Of a stretch of DNA of 64,000 nucleotides, positions 18,911-28,402 are shown in pieces. How positions within the stretch are numbered: the first letter of the stretch is position 1; the number at the start of each line of letters is the position of its first letter. A program made the translations under genes and the position numbers. Below the pieces are notes generated by a model, which worked only from the letters and a program-made list of their open reading frames with translations, searched no databases and was not told where the DNA came from. This DNA is from Flavobacterium cerinum. Its GTDB lineage: Bacteria; Bacteroidota; Bacteroidia; Flavobacteriales; Flavobacteriaceae. The DNA lies in NCBI RefSeq assembly GCF_004028155.1, contig NZ_SBII01000009.1:124001-188000 (forward strand), read 5' to 3'.

Positions 18911-19366
18911 ATGCAAAAAACGGTTAACATACTAAACAAAAGAGCCAGGTTCGATTATGAGATCCTGGACCGCTATACTGCGGGTATTGTTTTAGCTGGA
19001 TCTGAGATAAAATCGATCCGTTTAGGTAAAGCTTCAATTGCAGAAAGTTTTTGCGAATTCCATGAACATGAGCTATTTGCAATAAACACGAACATTGAAG
19101 AATATGCTTACAGCCGAAGCTTTAGCCATACACCAAAAAGCGAACGTAAACTGCTGCTGAATAAAAAAGAGCTTAAAAGCCTTTTGAAAAGTGTCCAGAA
19201 CAAAGGACTTACTATTATCCCTCTTCGACTGTTTACTAACGAAAAAGGTATTGCCAAACTGGAAATTGGTCTTGGCCGCGGTAGAAAAAACTACGATAAG
19301 CGTGAAAATATGAAAGAACAGGACGTGAAACGCGACATAGCAAGAATCAAAAAAGAATACAAATAA
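18911..19366 (+). CDS. smpB: SsrA-binding protein SmpB
   Basis: Partner of tmRNA in trans-translation; binds the tRNA-like domain and rescues stalled ribosomes. 151 residues from the ATG at 18911 (MQKTVNILNKRARFDYEI), matching family N-termini; the longer frame from 18890 would place the promoter inside the gene. Motifs: AGIVLAGSEIKSIRLGKASI, HTPKSERKLLLNKKE and a basic C-terminal tail (RENMKEQDVKRDIARIKKEYK, in part) that enters the ribosome. The transcript appears nearly leaderless. No ssrA gene in the window. Confidence 0.97.
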   Translation: MQKTVNILNKRARFDYEILDRYTAGIVLAGSEIKSIRLGKASIAESFCEFHEHELFAINTNIEEYAYSRSFSHTPKSERKLLLNKKELKSLLKSVQNKGLTIIPLRLFTNEKGIAKLEIGLGRGRKNYDKRENMKEQDVKRDIARIKKEYK

Positions 19367-19368
19367 AA

Positions 19369-19390
19369 AAAGGCCTCAATTGAGGCCTTT
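19369..19390. terminator. Bidirectional terminator between smpB and the TPR/transglutaminase gene
   Basis: Perfect self-complementary stretch AAAGGCCTCAATTGAGGCCTTT (11-bp arms) with A tracts upstream and T tracts downstream, between convergent genes. Confidence 0.9.
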
Positions 19391-19400
19391 AATTTTTATA

Positions 19401-22400
19401 CTATTTAAATCCTACAATTTCTTCTTCGGATGCAATAACTTCTTCAACGAATTTTTTAAACTCTGGGTAGTCTACAGGCTGTATATTATTCCATGAAGTC
19501 TTTACTTTTCTGACAACTTTTAGCTGGTTAGGTTTAACCAACTCATAAGTAACATCATAAATATGTCCTTTATATTTTAAATTTTTAGTTTGGGGTATTT
19601 CAGTAAACTTTTTATCTGGAGGTATATTAAGGATAACTTCTGTTTTATAATTGTTCACACGCTCATAGGTAGCATACTCAATATCAAAATTTCTTTTATC
19701 TGTAGTAATAATATCTCTTGTGTATGGTTTATCAATATAAGGGATTTCTAATATTTTTAAGCTACCCACAGATTGCAGCTTTTCCGATATTAAAAATTTA
19801 GTTTCATATTTAATTTCTTCACCAAATCTCTCATTTGCTATTAGCTTAAAAGATTCAAGTGAAATCACCTTATTGAGTCCATTCTTTAATTCTTCCTCAA
19901 ATTCTTTCTTTCTTACATCTTCAGTAGTTGCCTGAGAAAATAATTCATTGTAATATGATTTATTACTTCCTGAACAAATATGAGTATTTGTAAATTTTTT
20001 CAAATTGTCTTCAATAGTGATTACACTTACAGTTTCAATTTTATTTTCAAGAGCATTATCAGATGGTATATTGATAATTCCTGATTTTTCATTCTCATTC
20101 TTATCAAAAGATACAACCAGAGCCTTTGCTTTATAGAGAGTGGATGGCATTGCCATAAAAGGTAAATAATTATCCGTCATCTCTACAAAAATATCTTTAT
20201 TGTCAATTGTTAATCTGACTATGCAGTGATTAAAATTAATAGACGGTAATTTTAAGGATTGTGTACCATTATCGTTTGTTTGTACCAATACCAAATTTGC
20301 TTTTAATCCTGCACGTTCAGCCATAGCTACAAACAATGTTGAAACGTCTTTACAATCTCCTAATTTAGTATTTATTGTTTTGGATGGCTTTTGAGGTACG
20401 TATCCGCTTTGTCTAAAATCAAGAGAACTGTAAGTAATATTTTCGCCTACATATTTATATATCTTATAAGCAATTTGATACTGAGTTAAACCGCCAACTC
20501 CTTCAGGAAAAATTTCATTATAAGTTTTTATGGATATATAATCCATTTTAATGTTTTTCTTAACCAAATCTGCATACCAATTAGAAATATCAGACCATGA
20601 TTTAATAGAAGATATTCTTACCTGATTTACTAAATCAGATGAACTTGGTGAAAAACTTTCATCAAGCGGCATTGCCGGAATATTTTTTCTTTCCCAAGAT
20701 ATATAAGTATTCTTATTATTGATTTTTTTTGTTTTTGAAGGAATCTCTCCATTCATTACATCATAGGAGAATTTTGCTTCAATCGGATGTATAATGCCAA
20801 ATATGCTTTGCTGTGAAGGATATACTCCATTAAAATAATAAGAGATATTAAAATCTTTATAAAAACGTCCATACCCATTATCGGAAGTTTCATATTCAAC
20901 ATAAATAACATCATTTACCTTAAGGTTAGTAAATATAACAGTATTATAATTTTTTTCACCAGGAACAATACTACCATCTGGCTTAACAATTTCTGCTTTA
21001 AGAATATTTAAGTTATTTCCATTAATTTTATATTCTTTTAGCTCTTCAATACCGTTTTCAGCAATAACTTCATACAGGTTTATCACTTTTGCTCTTCTTC
21101 CGCCTTCAGGTAATATGCTAGCAATATATTCATCTAACAATACATTTACACCATAATCACACTGCATTTTAGATTTCCTTCTTTGCTTTATAATAGCATA
21201 AATATCTTTTGATGCTACCTGCTCTATTTCGTCTGGCACTTTTGTAATATCATAAAGTATTTTTCTTAAGGAAGAGTTAGCAGAATAATAAACTAGAGCT
21301 TCTTTAAAAAGTTTCTCAGCTTCATTTATTTTTTTCTGGGAATTGTATGCCTTTCCTTTTTCTTCCATAAAAAGGAAGGAGTAAGGGAAATTACCAAGAG
21401 CTATATCTGCATATTTTACTGATTTTTCATAATCACTATCATTATTAGCATAGGATATTCCTGAATTATACACATAGTTAAAATAAGGATATCGTTGAAT
21501 TCTCTGATCAATTAGTTTTTTAGCATCTTCTTTTCTACCAGATGAATTATAATTGCTAATAAGTAAATCCTGGGCAGTAGAATTATCCCTTTTACTCACT
21601 ATTTCTTCAAGCATTGAAATAGTTTTTGCTTTATCATTTTTAAAAGTCGTATATAATGGTGAAAAAAGAGTTACAAATAATTCATTATTATATGACTGCC
21701 CAATTATCTCCTCCATCTTTTTTATACTTAAATCAATATCAGAATTTCTAATAAGTATCATATATTCATACAATAAGGCATACAGATTTGAATGTAACTT
21801 TTTTGATTTTTCTCTGTATTTCTCAAGTTCACTTATATTAGCTTTTCCTAACCAGCCTTCATCCTGAAATTTATAGATAATACTATAATAATAGTCTTCA
21901 TCATTTAGTTCAATATTCTTTCTTATTTCCTCAGATTTCTGAACGTCTTCCATTCCATTATAGTAACCTATTAATTTTACATTAAGCAATGAACTGTTTG
22001 GATATTTTGCGATAAGACCTTCTATAACATCATATGCCTTTTCATATTTATGATTATTCATATAGGCATCAAATAGTAATAACGTATTTAATATATTACC
22101 CGGGTCTTTAATTAACTTTTGCTGCAAAAAATCCTCATAATAAGGATTTGCCTCTACAGGGTTTATTTCTGCAATAGTAGATTTATTATAAGGTTTATAT
22201 ACATCTGAGAATGATAGCGATTCAATTTCATTTTGGTTGATATCTTTTATCGCTGCATAAAAATAATCGACAGCACCATGGATAGATGATTTTAATACAA
22301 GTCTATTGGTTCCTTTTTTTAAATTGAATTTAAGATGATAAGAATTAATGTCTGAGTTACTGATATTATCATTAACATAAATTTCAACATCATTCAGAAA

Positions 22401-23147
22401 TATCTTTAAAGGACCACTCCCTCCAAAATTCAAAATTACCTGTCTGTCTGTATCTGAATCGATAAATGTTTGTGCATACATAATCCCATCTCCGTACTCT
22501 TTTTCATTTAAATAATAATGGCAGGCTTCATTTTGTTTTATTACGGGTATATACCATCTCACAAAACCATTACTATTAGCATTAAATGTTTTGTCATTCT
22601 TAGCGTAATATTCTGCTTCATATTCAGTTTCAAGACCACTACCATTCATGTTCTCAAAAACACCACAAAACTGCCATTTGGATATTATTCCGAGTTTTTT
22701 AATATAACTATCATATGAGGTATAATTTTGTCTCCTTCTTTCAAATACTGACTTAAAATAAATAATAAAAGGATCGTTACTATATTCAATATTATTAGAA
22801 ACAAAATCCATTTTTTCAAAAGTAAGATCATCAAATCCGTCAGACTTTACATTTCCTATTACAAAAGGCTGGTACCATAATGGATATAAATAATTTTTAC
22901 TTTCTTTAAATTTTGATAATTTTTCCAAAAAAGCTTTATCATAAGATAATCTGCCCTGCTCTTTATCTAATAGGGCATCAAGAATAAGTAAATCAATATC
23001 GCTATCTTTTTTCTTACCAAAATCTTTATTGAATAGCTTCCTTGCTTCTTCTCTTTTATTGACAAGTAAGAGGTCCCATACTTTCTGAATGTTTTGAGCA
23101 TGGGTAAGATTACATGCCAATAATAACACAAGTAGAATTTTTTTCAT
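19401..23147 (-). CDS. Large secreted TPR protein with DUF3857 and transglutaminase-like domains
   Basis: 1248 residues, with an N-terminal signal peptide ending LTHAQ. Residues about 330-650 contain TPR-like helical pairs (NPYYEDFLQQKLI, ALGNFPYSFLFMEEKGKAY). A DUF3857 domain follows (about 655-850, including KINGNNLNILKAEIVKPDG), then a transglutaminase-like domain with Cys in KLGDCKDVSTLF (about 930) and His in FNHCIVRL (about 975). The C-terminal 200 residues are beta-rich. DUF3857/transglutaminase proteins are common in Bacteroidota envelopes, but the reaction is unknown. Unusual here is the long N-terminal part joined to the core. Confidence 0.82.
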   Translation of the reverse strand: MKKILLVLLLACNLTHAQNIQKVWDLLLVNKREEARKLFNKDFGKKKDSDIDLLILDALLDKEQGRLSYDKAFLEKLSKFKESKNYLYPLWYQPFVIGNVKSDGFDDLTFEKMDFVSNNIEYSNDPFIIYFKSVFERRRQNYTSYDSYIKKLGIISKWQFCGVFENMNGSGLETEYEAEYYAKNDKTFNANSNGFVRWYIPVIKQNEACHYYLNEKEYGDGIMYAQTFIDSDTDRQVILNFGGSGPLKIFLNDVEIYVNDNISNSDINSYHLKFNLKKGTNRLVLKSSIHGAVDYFYAAIKDINQNEIESLSFSDVYKPYNKSTIAEINPVEANPYYEDFLQQKLIKDPGNILNTLLLFDAYMNNHKYEKAYDVIEGLIAKYPNSSLLNVKLIGYYNGMEDVQKSEEIRKNIELNDEDYYYSIIYKFQDEGWLGKANISELEKYREKSKKLHSNLYALLYEYMILIRNSDIDLSIKKMEEIIGQSYNNELFVTLFSPLYTTFKNDKAKTISMLEEIVSKRDNSTAQDLLISNYNSSGRKEDAKKLIDQRIQRYPYFNYVYNSGISYANNDSDYEKSVKYADIALGNFPYSFLFMEEKGKAYNSQKKINEAEKLFKEALVYYSANSSLRKILYDITKVPDEIEQVASKDIYAIIKQRRKSKMQCDYGVNVLLDEYIASILPEGGRRAKVINLYEVIAENGIEELKEYKINGNNLNILKAEIVKPDGSIVPGEKNYNTVIFTNLKVNDVIYVEYETSDNGYGRFYKDFNISYYFNGVYPSQQSIFGIIHPIEAKFSYDVMNGEIPSKTKKINNKNTYISWERKNIPAMPLDESFSPSSSDLVNQVRISSIKSWSDISNWYADLVKKNIKMDYISIKTYNEIFPEGVGGLTQYQIAYKIYKYVGENITYSSLDFRQSGYVPQKPSKTINTKLGDCKDVSTLFVAMAERAGLKANLVLVQTNDNGTQSLKLPSINFNHCIVRLTIDNKDIFVEMTDNYLPFMAMPSTLYKAKALVVSFDKNENEKSGIINIPSDNALENKIETVSVITIEDNLKKFTNTHICSGSNKSYYNELFSQATTEDVRKKEFEEELKNGLNKVISLESFKLIANERFGEEIKYETKFLISEKLQSVGSLKILEIPYIDKPYTRDIITTDKRNFDIEYATYERVNNYKTEVILNIPPDKKFTEIPQTKNLKYKGHIYDVTYELVKPNQLKVVRKVKTSWNNIQPVDYPEFKKFVEEVIASEEEIVGFK

Positions 23148-23185
23148 ACAATAACAAGGTAAAAGATTGGGGGGGTTAGATCTTT

Positions 23186-23827
23186 TTAATTTTTATTTTC
23201 TAACAATGGTACAAACCTGAATTCTCCAAATTCATGTTTTTCGAATTGTGTTTCATTTTTACGGATAAGCAATGTCATGATCTGCGGATCCTCACCGACA
23301 GGAATAACCAGCCTGCCTCCAATTTTTAACTGTGCTAATAATGGATTAGGTATCATTGGTGCGCCTGCAGTAACAATTATACTATCAAAAGGAGCATCAT
23401 TAGGCAGTCCTTTATAACCATCACCAAACATAAGTAGCTTAGGACGTATGCCTAGTTTAGGCAATAACAATGAGGTACTTTTAAATAGTTCGTTTTGCCT
23501 TTCTATACTAAAAACTTTAGCGCCCATAGCACAAAGTACTGCCGTTTGGTAACCTGACCCGGTACCAATTTCCAATACCTGATGTCCTTTCTCAACTTCT
23601 AATAGCTGCGACTGGAACGCTACTGTATAAGGTTGGGAAATGGTTTGCCCTGCACCGATAGGAAAAGCTTTATCCTGATAAGCATAATCTTCAAAGCTCG
23701 AATTTAAAAAAAGGTGTCGGGGCACTTTTTTAATGGCTTGAAGAACATTTTTATCGGTAATGCCTTTTTTCTCCAAAACGGCTGCAAGTTGATTGCGAAG
23801 ACCTTGGTGTTTGGCTGTATCTTTCAA
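23186..23827 (-). CDS. pcm: Protein-L-isoaspartate O-methyltransferase
   Basis: 213 residues. Repairs isoaspartyl residues in aged proteins with S-adenosylmethionine. The signature LEIGTGSGYQTAVLCAMG (SAM-binding motif I) is near 80, preceded by the family sequence FPIGAGQTISQPYTVAFQSQLL, and the post-motif DAPFDSIIVTAGAP follows. Length is typical. It precedes the TPR/transglutaminase gene on the same strand, with a 38-base gap. Confidence 0.96.
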   Translation of the reverse strand: MKDTAKHQGLRNQLAAVLEKKGITDKNVLQAIKKVPRHLFLNSSFEDYAYQDKAFPIGAGQTISQPYTVAFQSQLLEVEKGHQVLEIGTGSGYQTAVLCAMGAKVFSIERQNELFKSTSLLLPKLGIRPKLLMFGDGYKGLPNDAPFDSIIVTAGAPMIPNPLLAQLKIGGRLVIPVGEDPQIMTLLIRKNETQFEKHEFGEFRFVPLLENKN

Positions 23828-23948
23828 TGTAAGGGGATTATTTTTTGGTAAAAATAGAAAACAATAATGGCATTGTCAAACCCAAAACAGCTTATTCTAC
23901 TATTTAAAAATGCATCAAAATAAAGGTCTTTTTTTTGATTGGGTGTTA

Positions 23949-23980
23949 TTGTAATATCAAAACAAATAATGTTATTTTTG
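23949..23980 (+). promoter_or_regulatory. Promoter of the Gfo/Idh/MocA gene
   Basis: TTG at 23949-23951, 21-base spacer, TATTTTTG at 23973-23980, with the start codon at 23997. A close match to the Bacteroidota consensus; the predicted leader is about 10 bases. Confidence 0.65.
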
Positions 23981-23996
23981 TTTAAAATATATTTTT

Positions 23997-24962
23997 ATGC
24001 TAAAAGTTGGAGTATTAGGTGCCGGGCATCTTGGAAAGATACATTTGCGTTTGCTCAACCAGTCCCAAAAATATAACCTTGTGGGCTTTTATGACCCAAA
24101 TAATGAAAATGCAGAAAAGGTTGCTGCCGAATTTGGTTATCAAAAATTTAATACCATCAGCGAGCTTATAGCAGCCGTAGATGTTGTAGATATTGTTACT
24201 CCTACCCTTTCTCACTATGACTGCGCTAAAGAAGCCATACAGGCAGGAAAACATGTTTTTATAGAAAAGCCTATCTCTAACACCATAGAAGAAGCCGAAG
24301 AACTTATTACACTTACTAAAAAACATAATGTTAAAGGTCAGGTAGGTCATGTAGAGCGTTTTAATCCTGCTTTCATTGCCACTAAAAACATGATCGTAAA
24401 CCCAATGTTTATAGAAACACACCGTTTAGCAGAATTTAATCCACGTGGTACAGATGTTCCTGTAGTACTGGATTTAATGATACATGATATCGATGCTATT
24501 CTTAGTGTGGTAAAATCTAAAGTTAAATCTATTAATGCCAGTGGTGTTTCGGTTATTAGCGACACCCCGGATATTGCCAATGCCCGTATCGAGTTTGAGA
24601 ACGGTTGTGTAGCAAACCTTACTTCGAGCAGGATCTCATTAAAGAACATGCGCAAATCCAGGTTTTTTCAAAAGGATGCTTACATCTCTGTCGATTTTCT
24701 TGATAAGGTCTGTGAAGTGGTAAAAATGAAAGATGCTCCAGAAGTTCCCGGTGATTTTGATATGATACTTCAAAATGCAGAAGGCGTTAAAAAGCAAATT
24801 TATTTTGAAAACCCTGATGTTGAAAGTAACAATGCCATACTTGACGAACTTGAAACGTTTGCCGATGCAATTAACAACAACACAACTCCGGTAGTGACTT
24901 TAGAAGACGGTACCGAAGCCTTAAGAATTGCTTACCAGATTATTGATTGCTTTAAAAAATAA
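23997..24962 (+). CDS. Gfo/Idh/MocA family NAD(P)-dependent oxidoreductase
   Basis: 321 residues. Rossmann fold start VGVLGAGHLGKIHLRLL with GxGxxG; conserved EKPIS (Lys of the active-site EKP motif, near 97) and a second domain with DLMIHDIDAILS, whose His-Asp is typical of the family. The family acts on sugars, inositols or biliverdin-like compounds; the substrate is not predictable. It heads a group with a secreted protein and 3-hydroxybutyryl-CoA dehydrogenase (gaps of 11 and 14 bases), which look co-transcribed. Confidence 0.9.
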   Translation: MLKVGVLGAGHLGKIHLRLLNQSQKYNLVGFYDPNNENAEKVAAEFGYQKFNTISELIAAVDVVDIVTPTLSHYDCAKEAIQAGKHVFIEKPISNTIEEAEELITLTKKHNVKGQVGHVERFNPAFIATKNMIVNPMFIETHRLAEFNPRGTDVPVVLDLMIHDIDAILSVVKSKVKSINASGVSVISDTPDIANARIEFENGCVANLTSSRISLKNMRKSRFFQKDAYISVDFLDKVCEVVKMKDAPEVPGDFDMILQNAEGVKKQIYFENPDVESNNAILDELETFADAINNNTTPVVTLEDGTEALRIAYQIIDCFKK

Positions 24963-24973
24963 ATCATAACAAC

Positions 24974-26167
24974 ATGGCTAAAAAACTACTTACAGTACTT
25001 ATAGTTCTATTTCTTGCAAATACAGCTATCGCTCAAAATTTGCAGATTAAAGGAGTTGTAAAAGACTTAATTACTAATGAAGTTATTGGCCAGGTATCCA
25101 TAACTACCCAAGACCAGAAGTACGGTACCGTTTCTAACGACGAAGGTGCTTTTTCCTTATCAAGCCCAGAGAGCAGCAAAGCAATTACATTAACACACTT
25201 AAACTATACCACTCTAAGTGTTGATGCAAACAAACTGCCTGCTGACGGAATCTTTTTAATGGAACCTCAGCAGTTAATGCTCGATGAGATCGTTATTATG
25301 GGAGAACCCATCCAGGATGTCCTTAATAAACTTATTACAACATCTATGGCACGATTTACTGCTCCTTTACTGTTAAGTACTTATTACAGGGAGTTTGTAA
25401 AAATAAATGACAACTATACCAAATTTGCCGATGCGCTTATTGATTATAATGCGCGAAGAAAAGGTAAAAAACTGGATACAGAAGTTGTTGTAAAACAAAG
25501 CCGTGCAGCAAAGCTGCCTGGTGAAGACGAAGAAAACATAGATATTGTTTCTCCACTGGATGTAAGAAAAGCGGTTGAAAAAGATTATAATTTTGCAGGG
25601 ATACACAATGTATTACTGGACAAGAAAGAATACAAAAAATATGACTTTTTAGTTAAGGTGCAGCAAGGTAAAGAAGGCCAGAAAACCCACAGTATAATTG
25701 TACAGCCTAAAGATGATGTACAGGAGGCTTTATTTGAAGGAACTATAACCTATGACCCTGAGCAGTTCCTTATCCTGAATGTAGACCTCTCCATGGCGGA
25801 ATCGCATAAAAAATATATTAAAGAGCGTAATTTCCTTATCATAAAAGCCAGCCTTGAAGATATGGAGTACAAAAGTGCTTTTAAAATAGTAGATGATAAA
25901 TACCTGCTTTCGTTTTCTTCAAGAAACGGTACAGTTCATATTCGCAATAAGCGAACATACAATGATAACATTACATTTAAAAGTGACCTTATTGTAACTA
26001 ATTTTACATCTGACCTGTCTTCTTTCAATAAAAAAGAACGCTACAAAGACAAAGCCTTATACGATCACGGCAGTAATTACACCGAGAATTTCTGGCTAAA
26101 AAACAACTCCCTGCTTTTAACGAAAGAGGAAGAACGAATTATTAAATCAATAGAGAACAAACAATAG
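24974..26167 (+). CDS. Secreted protein with carboxypeptidase-like regulatory domain
   Basis: 397 residues. Signal peptide ends NTAIAQ. Residues about 24-95 form a carboxypeptidase D regulatory-like beta-sandwich (QIKGVVKDLITNEVIGQVSI, then GAFSL), commonly found at the N-terminus of TonB-dependent receptors and other Bacteroidota surface proteins. The rest (about 110-397) is a beta-rich domain of unknown fold, with repeated YKSAFKIVDDKYLLSFSS-like strands. No TonB box or barrel, so not a receptor. Placed between an oxidoreductase and hbd in a likely operon. Confidence 0.8.
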   Translation: MAKKLLTVLIVLFLANTAIAQNLQIKGVVKDLITNEVIGQVSITTQDQKYGTVSNDEGAFSLSSPESSKAITLTHLNYTTLSVDANKLPADGIFLMEPQQLMLDEIVIMGEPIQDVLNKLITTSMARFTAPLLLSTYYREFVKINDNYTKFADALIDYNARRKGKKLDTEVVVKQSRAAKLPGEDEENIDIVSPLDVRKAVEKDYNFAGIHNVLLDKKEYKKYDFLVKVQQGKEGQKTHSIIVQPKDDVQEALFEGTITYDPEQFLILNVDLSMAESHKKYIKERNFLIIKASLEDMEYKSAFKIVDDKYLLSFSSRNGTVHIRNKRTYNDNITFKSDLIVTNFTSDLSSFNKKERYKDKALYDHGSNYTENFWLKNNSLLLTKEEERIIKSIENKQ

Positions 26168-26181
26168 AATTTATATACAAA

Positions 26182-27066
26182 ATGAAAAACATTGCAGTTA
26201 TAGGTGCAGGAACAATGGGTAATGGTATTGCCCACACTTTTGCTCAAAGCGGATTCAGCGTTAAACTAATTGACATATCTGAAAAATCATTAGATAAAGG
26301 AATGGCTACTATTGCCGCTAACCTTGACAGGATGGTTGCAAAAGGTTCTATCACCGAAGAAGATAAAGCGAAGACCATTGGTAATATTATTACGTATACC
26401 GATATTAAAGACGGTGTTGTTAATGCTGACCTGGTTGTTGAAGCTGCTACAGAAAATGTAGATCTTAAACTAAAAATATTTAAAGACCTTGATGGTTTTT
26501 GCGAAGAGAAAACAATCCTGGCAACAAATACTTCATCTATCTCTATTACCCAGATCGCTGCGGTAACAAACAGACAGGATAAAGTAATTGGTATGCACTT
26601 TATGAACCCGGTGCCTATCATGAAACTGGTAGAAATTATCCGTGGATACAATACATCAGACGAGGTTACAAAACAAATCATGGAACTTTCTGAAAAACTT
26701 GGGAAAGTACCCGTAGAAGTTAACGATTATCCTGGTTTTGTGGCTAATCGTATCTTAATGCCAATGATCAATGAGGCTATCGAAACACTTTACAATGGTG
26801 TTGCAGGTGTTTATGAAATTGACACGGTAATGAAATTAGGTATGGCACACCCAATGGGTCCGTTGCAACTTGCCGATTTTATTGGTCTTGATGTATGCCT
26901 TTCTATCCTAAATGTAATGTATGACGGATTTAAAAATCCTAAATATGCACCATGCCCATTATTAGTAAACATGGTAAGAGCCGGTAAACTTGGTGTAAAA
27001 TCCGGTGAAGGTTTCTATGATTATTCAGAAAGTAAAAAAGCTGAAAAAGTCGCTTACAAAAAATAA
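26182..27066 (+). CDS. hbd: 3-hydroxybutyryl-CoA dehydrogenase
   Basis: 294 residues. Catalyses NAD(P)-dependent interconversion of 3-hydroxyacyl-CoA and acetoacetyl-CoA. N-terminal Rossmann fold (VIGAGTMGNGIAHTFAQSG), the catalytic dyad region TSSISITQIA...GMHFMNPVPIMKLVEII, and NDYPGFVANRILMPMINEA preceding the C-terminal helical domain. Length fits the short, single-function HBDH rather than the fused FadB type. Probably fatty-acid or amino-acid degradation. Confidence 0.95.
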   Translation: MKNIAVIGAGTMGNGIAHTFAQSGFSVKLIDISEKSLDKGMATIAANLDRMVAKGSITEEDKAKTIGNIITYTDIKDGVVNADLVVEAATENVDLKLKIFKDLDGFCEEKTILATNTSSISITQIAAVTNRQDKVIGMHFMNPVPIMKLVEIIRGYNTSDEVTKQIMELSEKLGKVPVEVNDYPGFVANRILMPMINEAIETLYNGVAGVYEIDTVMKLGMAHPMGPLQLADFIGLDVCLSILNVMYDGFKNPKYAPCPLLVNMVRAGKLGVKSGEGFYDYSESKKAEKVAYKK

Positions 27067-27070
27067 TTAT

Positions 27071-27150
27071 TTGCCATTCTGAACAGAGTGCAGCAAAGTC
27101 GAAGAATCTCACTAATTTAGATTAATGAGATTCTTCTTCATTTACAATGA
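27071..27150. repeat. Palindromic intergenic (REP/MITE-like) element
   Basis: GAAGAATCTCA (27101-27111) pairs with TGAGATTCTTC (27126-27136) around a 14-base loop. The flanks carry partial complementarity (GCCATTCTGAA side and ACAATGACA side). Hairpins beginning with CATTCTGAAC...GTCGAAGAATCTCA are a type I recall as common between flavobacterial genes. It can also act as an ending structure for hbd, but the T run is weak. Confidence 0.6.
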
Positions 27151-27176
27151 CACAACACTAACCAATACGTATAAAA

Positions 27177-28391
27177 TTGGCCAAAATAGTTCCTTTTAAA
27201 GCAGTACGTCCCGCCCGAGATAAGGTAAGCCTTGTAGTATCGCGTTCTTATGACGATTATAATCCCGCCGAGCTTGCTTCGCAATTGGATTATAATCCGT
27301 TTTCATTTTTACATGTGCTCAATCCGGCTTATATAAATTTATTAAAGGCATCAGCAGAAACACGATTTAAATCGGTACACAATAAGTATGCTGAATTTAA
27401 GGAAGAACACGTACTTAAAAAGGAGGCTGACGCTGTTTTTTATTTGTATGAGATCCATAGCAAAAACCGTGTTTATACAGGAATAATTGCCGGAACTTCT
27501 ATAGAGGACTATCAAAACAATGTTATAAAAAAGCACGAAGATACCCTGCCCTACCGTGTAGAATACTTTAAGGATTATTTACACATGACAGGGTTTAATA
27601 CAGAGCCTGTGCTTATAACCTATCCTGAGAATAAAGAACTGGAACAATGGATTGGCGTTAAAAAACAAAAGAGGCCATTGTACCTGTTCACTACTCTTAA
27701 CAGGGATAAACATACCTTGTGGCGTGTAAAAGACAAAGCAGAAATACTTTGGATTCAGGAACAGTTTGCCGCTATGGAAAGCCTTTATATCGCCGATGGA
27801 CACCACCGTTCGGCTTCAGCAGAAATGCTGTATGAAGAAGACAAGATATCGGGTAATGGAAACCTGAACTACTTTATGAGTTTTCTTATTTCAGAAAACG
27901 ATTTGAAAATTTACGAATACAACCGTATTATCCACGACCTGAACGGACTCACAAAACACCAGTTTCTTCATGCTCTCGCAAAAGATTTTATTGTAGAGAA
28001 TAAAGCACAGGAACTATGGAAGCCTGATGCTAAATTTAGCTTTGGAATGTATCTGGACAGTGAGTTTTATGCCCTGCGTTTAAAAGAGACACAATTTGGA
28101 TCGGTACTGGAAGCGCTGGATGCGCAGATACTATACGAAAAAGTGCTTCATCCATTGCTTGGTATAACCGACTTGCGTAATGATTCACGTATTGAATACA
28201 TTCCCGGCAGTAAACCTATCACGCAAATAAAACAAATGGTAGATGAAGAAGAATATGAAGTAGGCTTTATGCTTTTCCCTGCCAGCATTAGTGAAATAAA
28301 AGAACTGGCAGACAACAACCTTATCATGCCGCCAAAAAGTACCTATATCGAACCAAAAATAAGGAGTGGTCTAGTTGTTTATGAACTTTGA
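27177..28391 (+). CDS. DUF1015 family protein
   Basis: 404 residues, start TTG at 27177. The conserved opening AKIVPFKAVRPARDKVSLVVSRSYD is exactly what DUF1015 proteins show, so TTG is the real start. ADGHHRSASAEM (about 204-215) is the hallmark His-rich motif. In related bacteria the gene often sits beside serine biosynthesis or PLP genes; here YggS follows after one interposed gene. Enzymatic activity is not established. Confidence 0.9.
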   Translation: MAKIVPFKAVRPARDKVSLVVSRSYDDYNPAELASQLDYNPFSFLHVLNPAYINLLKASAETRFKSVHNKYAEFKEEHVLKKEADAVFYLYEIHSKNRVYTGIIAGTSIEDYQNNVIKKHEDTLPYRVEYFKDYLHMTGFNTEPVLITYPENKELEQWIGVKKQKRPLYLFTTLNRDKHTLWRVKDKAEILWIQEQFAAMESLYIADGHHRSASAEMLYEEDKISGNGNLNYFMSFLISENDLKIYEYNRIIHDLNGLTKHQFLHALAKDFIVENKAQELWKPDAKFSFGMYLDSEFYALRLKETQFGSVLEALDAQILYEKVLHPLLGITDLRNDSRIEYIPGSKPITQIKQMVDEEEYEVGFMLFPASISEIKELADNNLIMPPKSTYIEPKIRSGLVVYEL

Positions 28392-28402
28392 GAGTAAATA
28401 CT

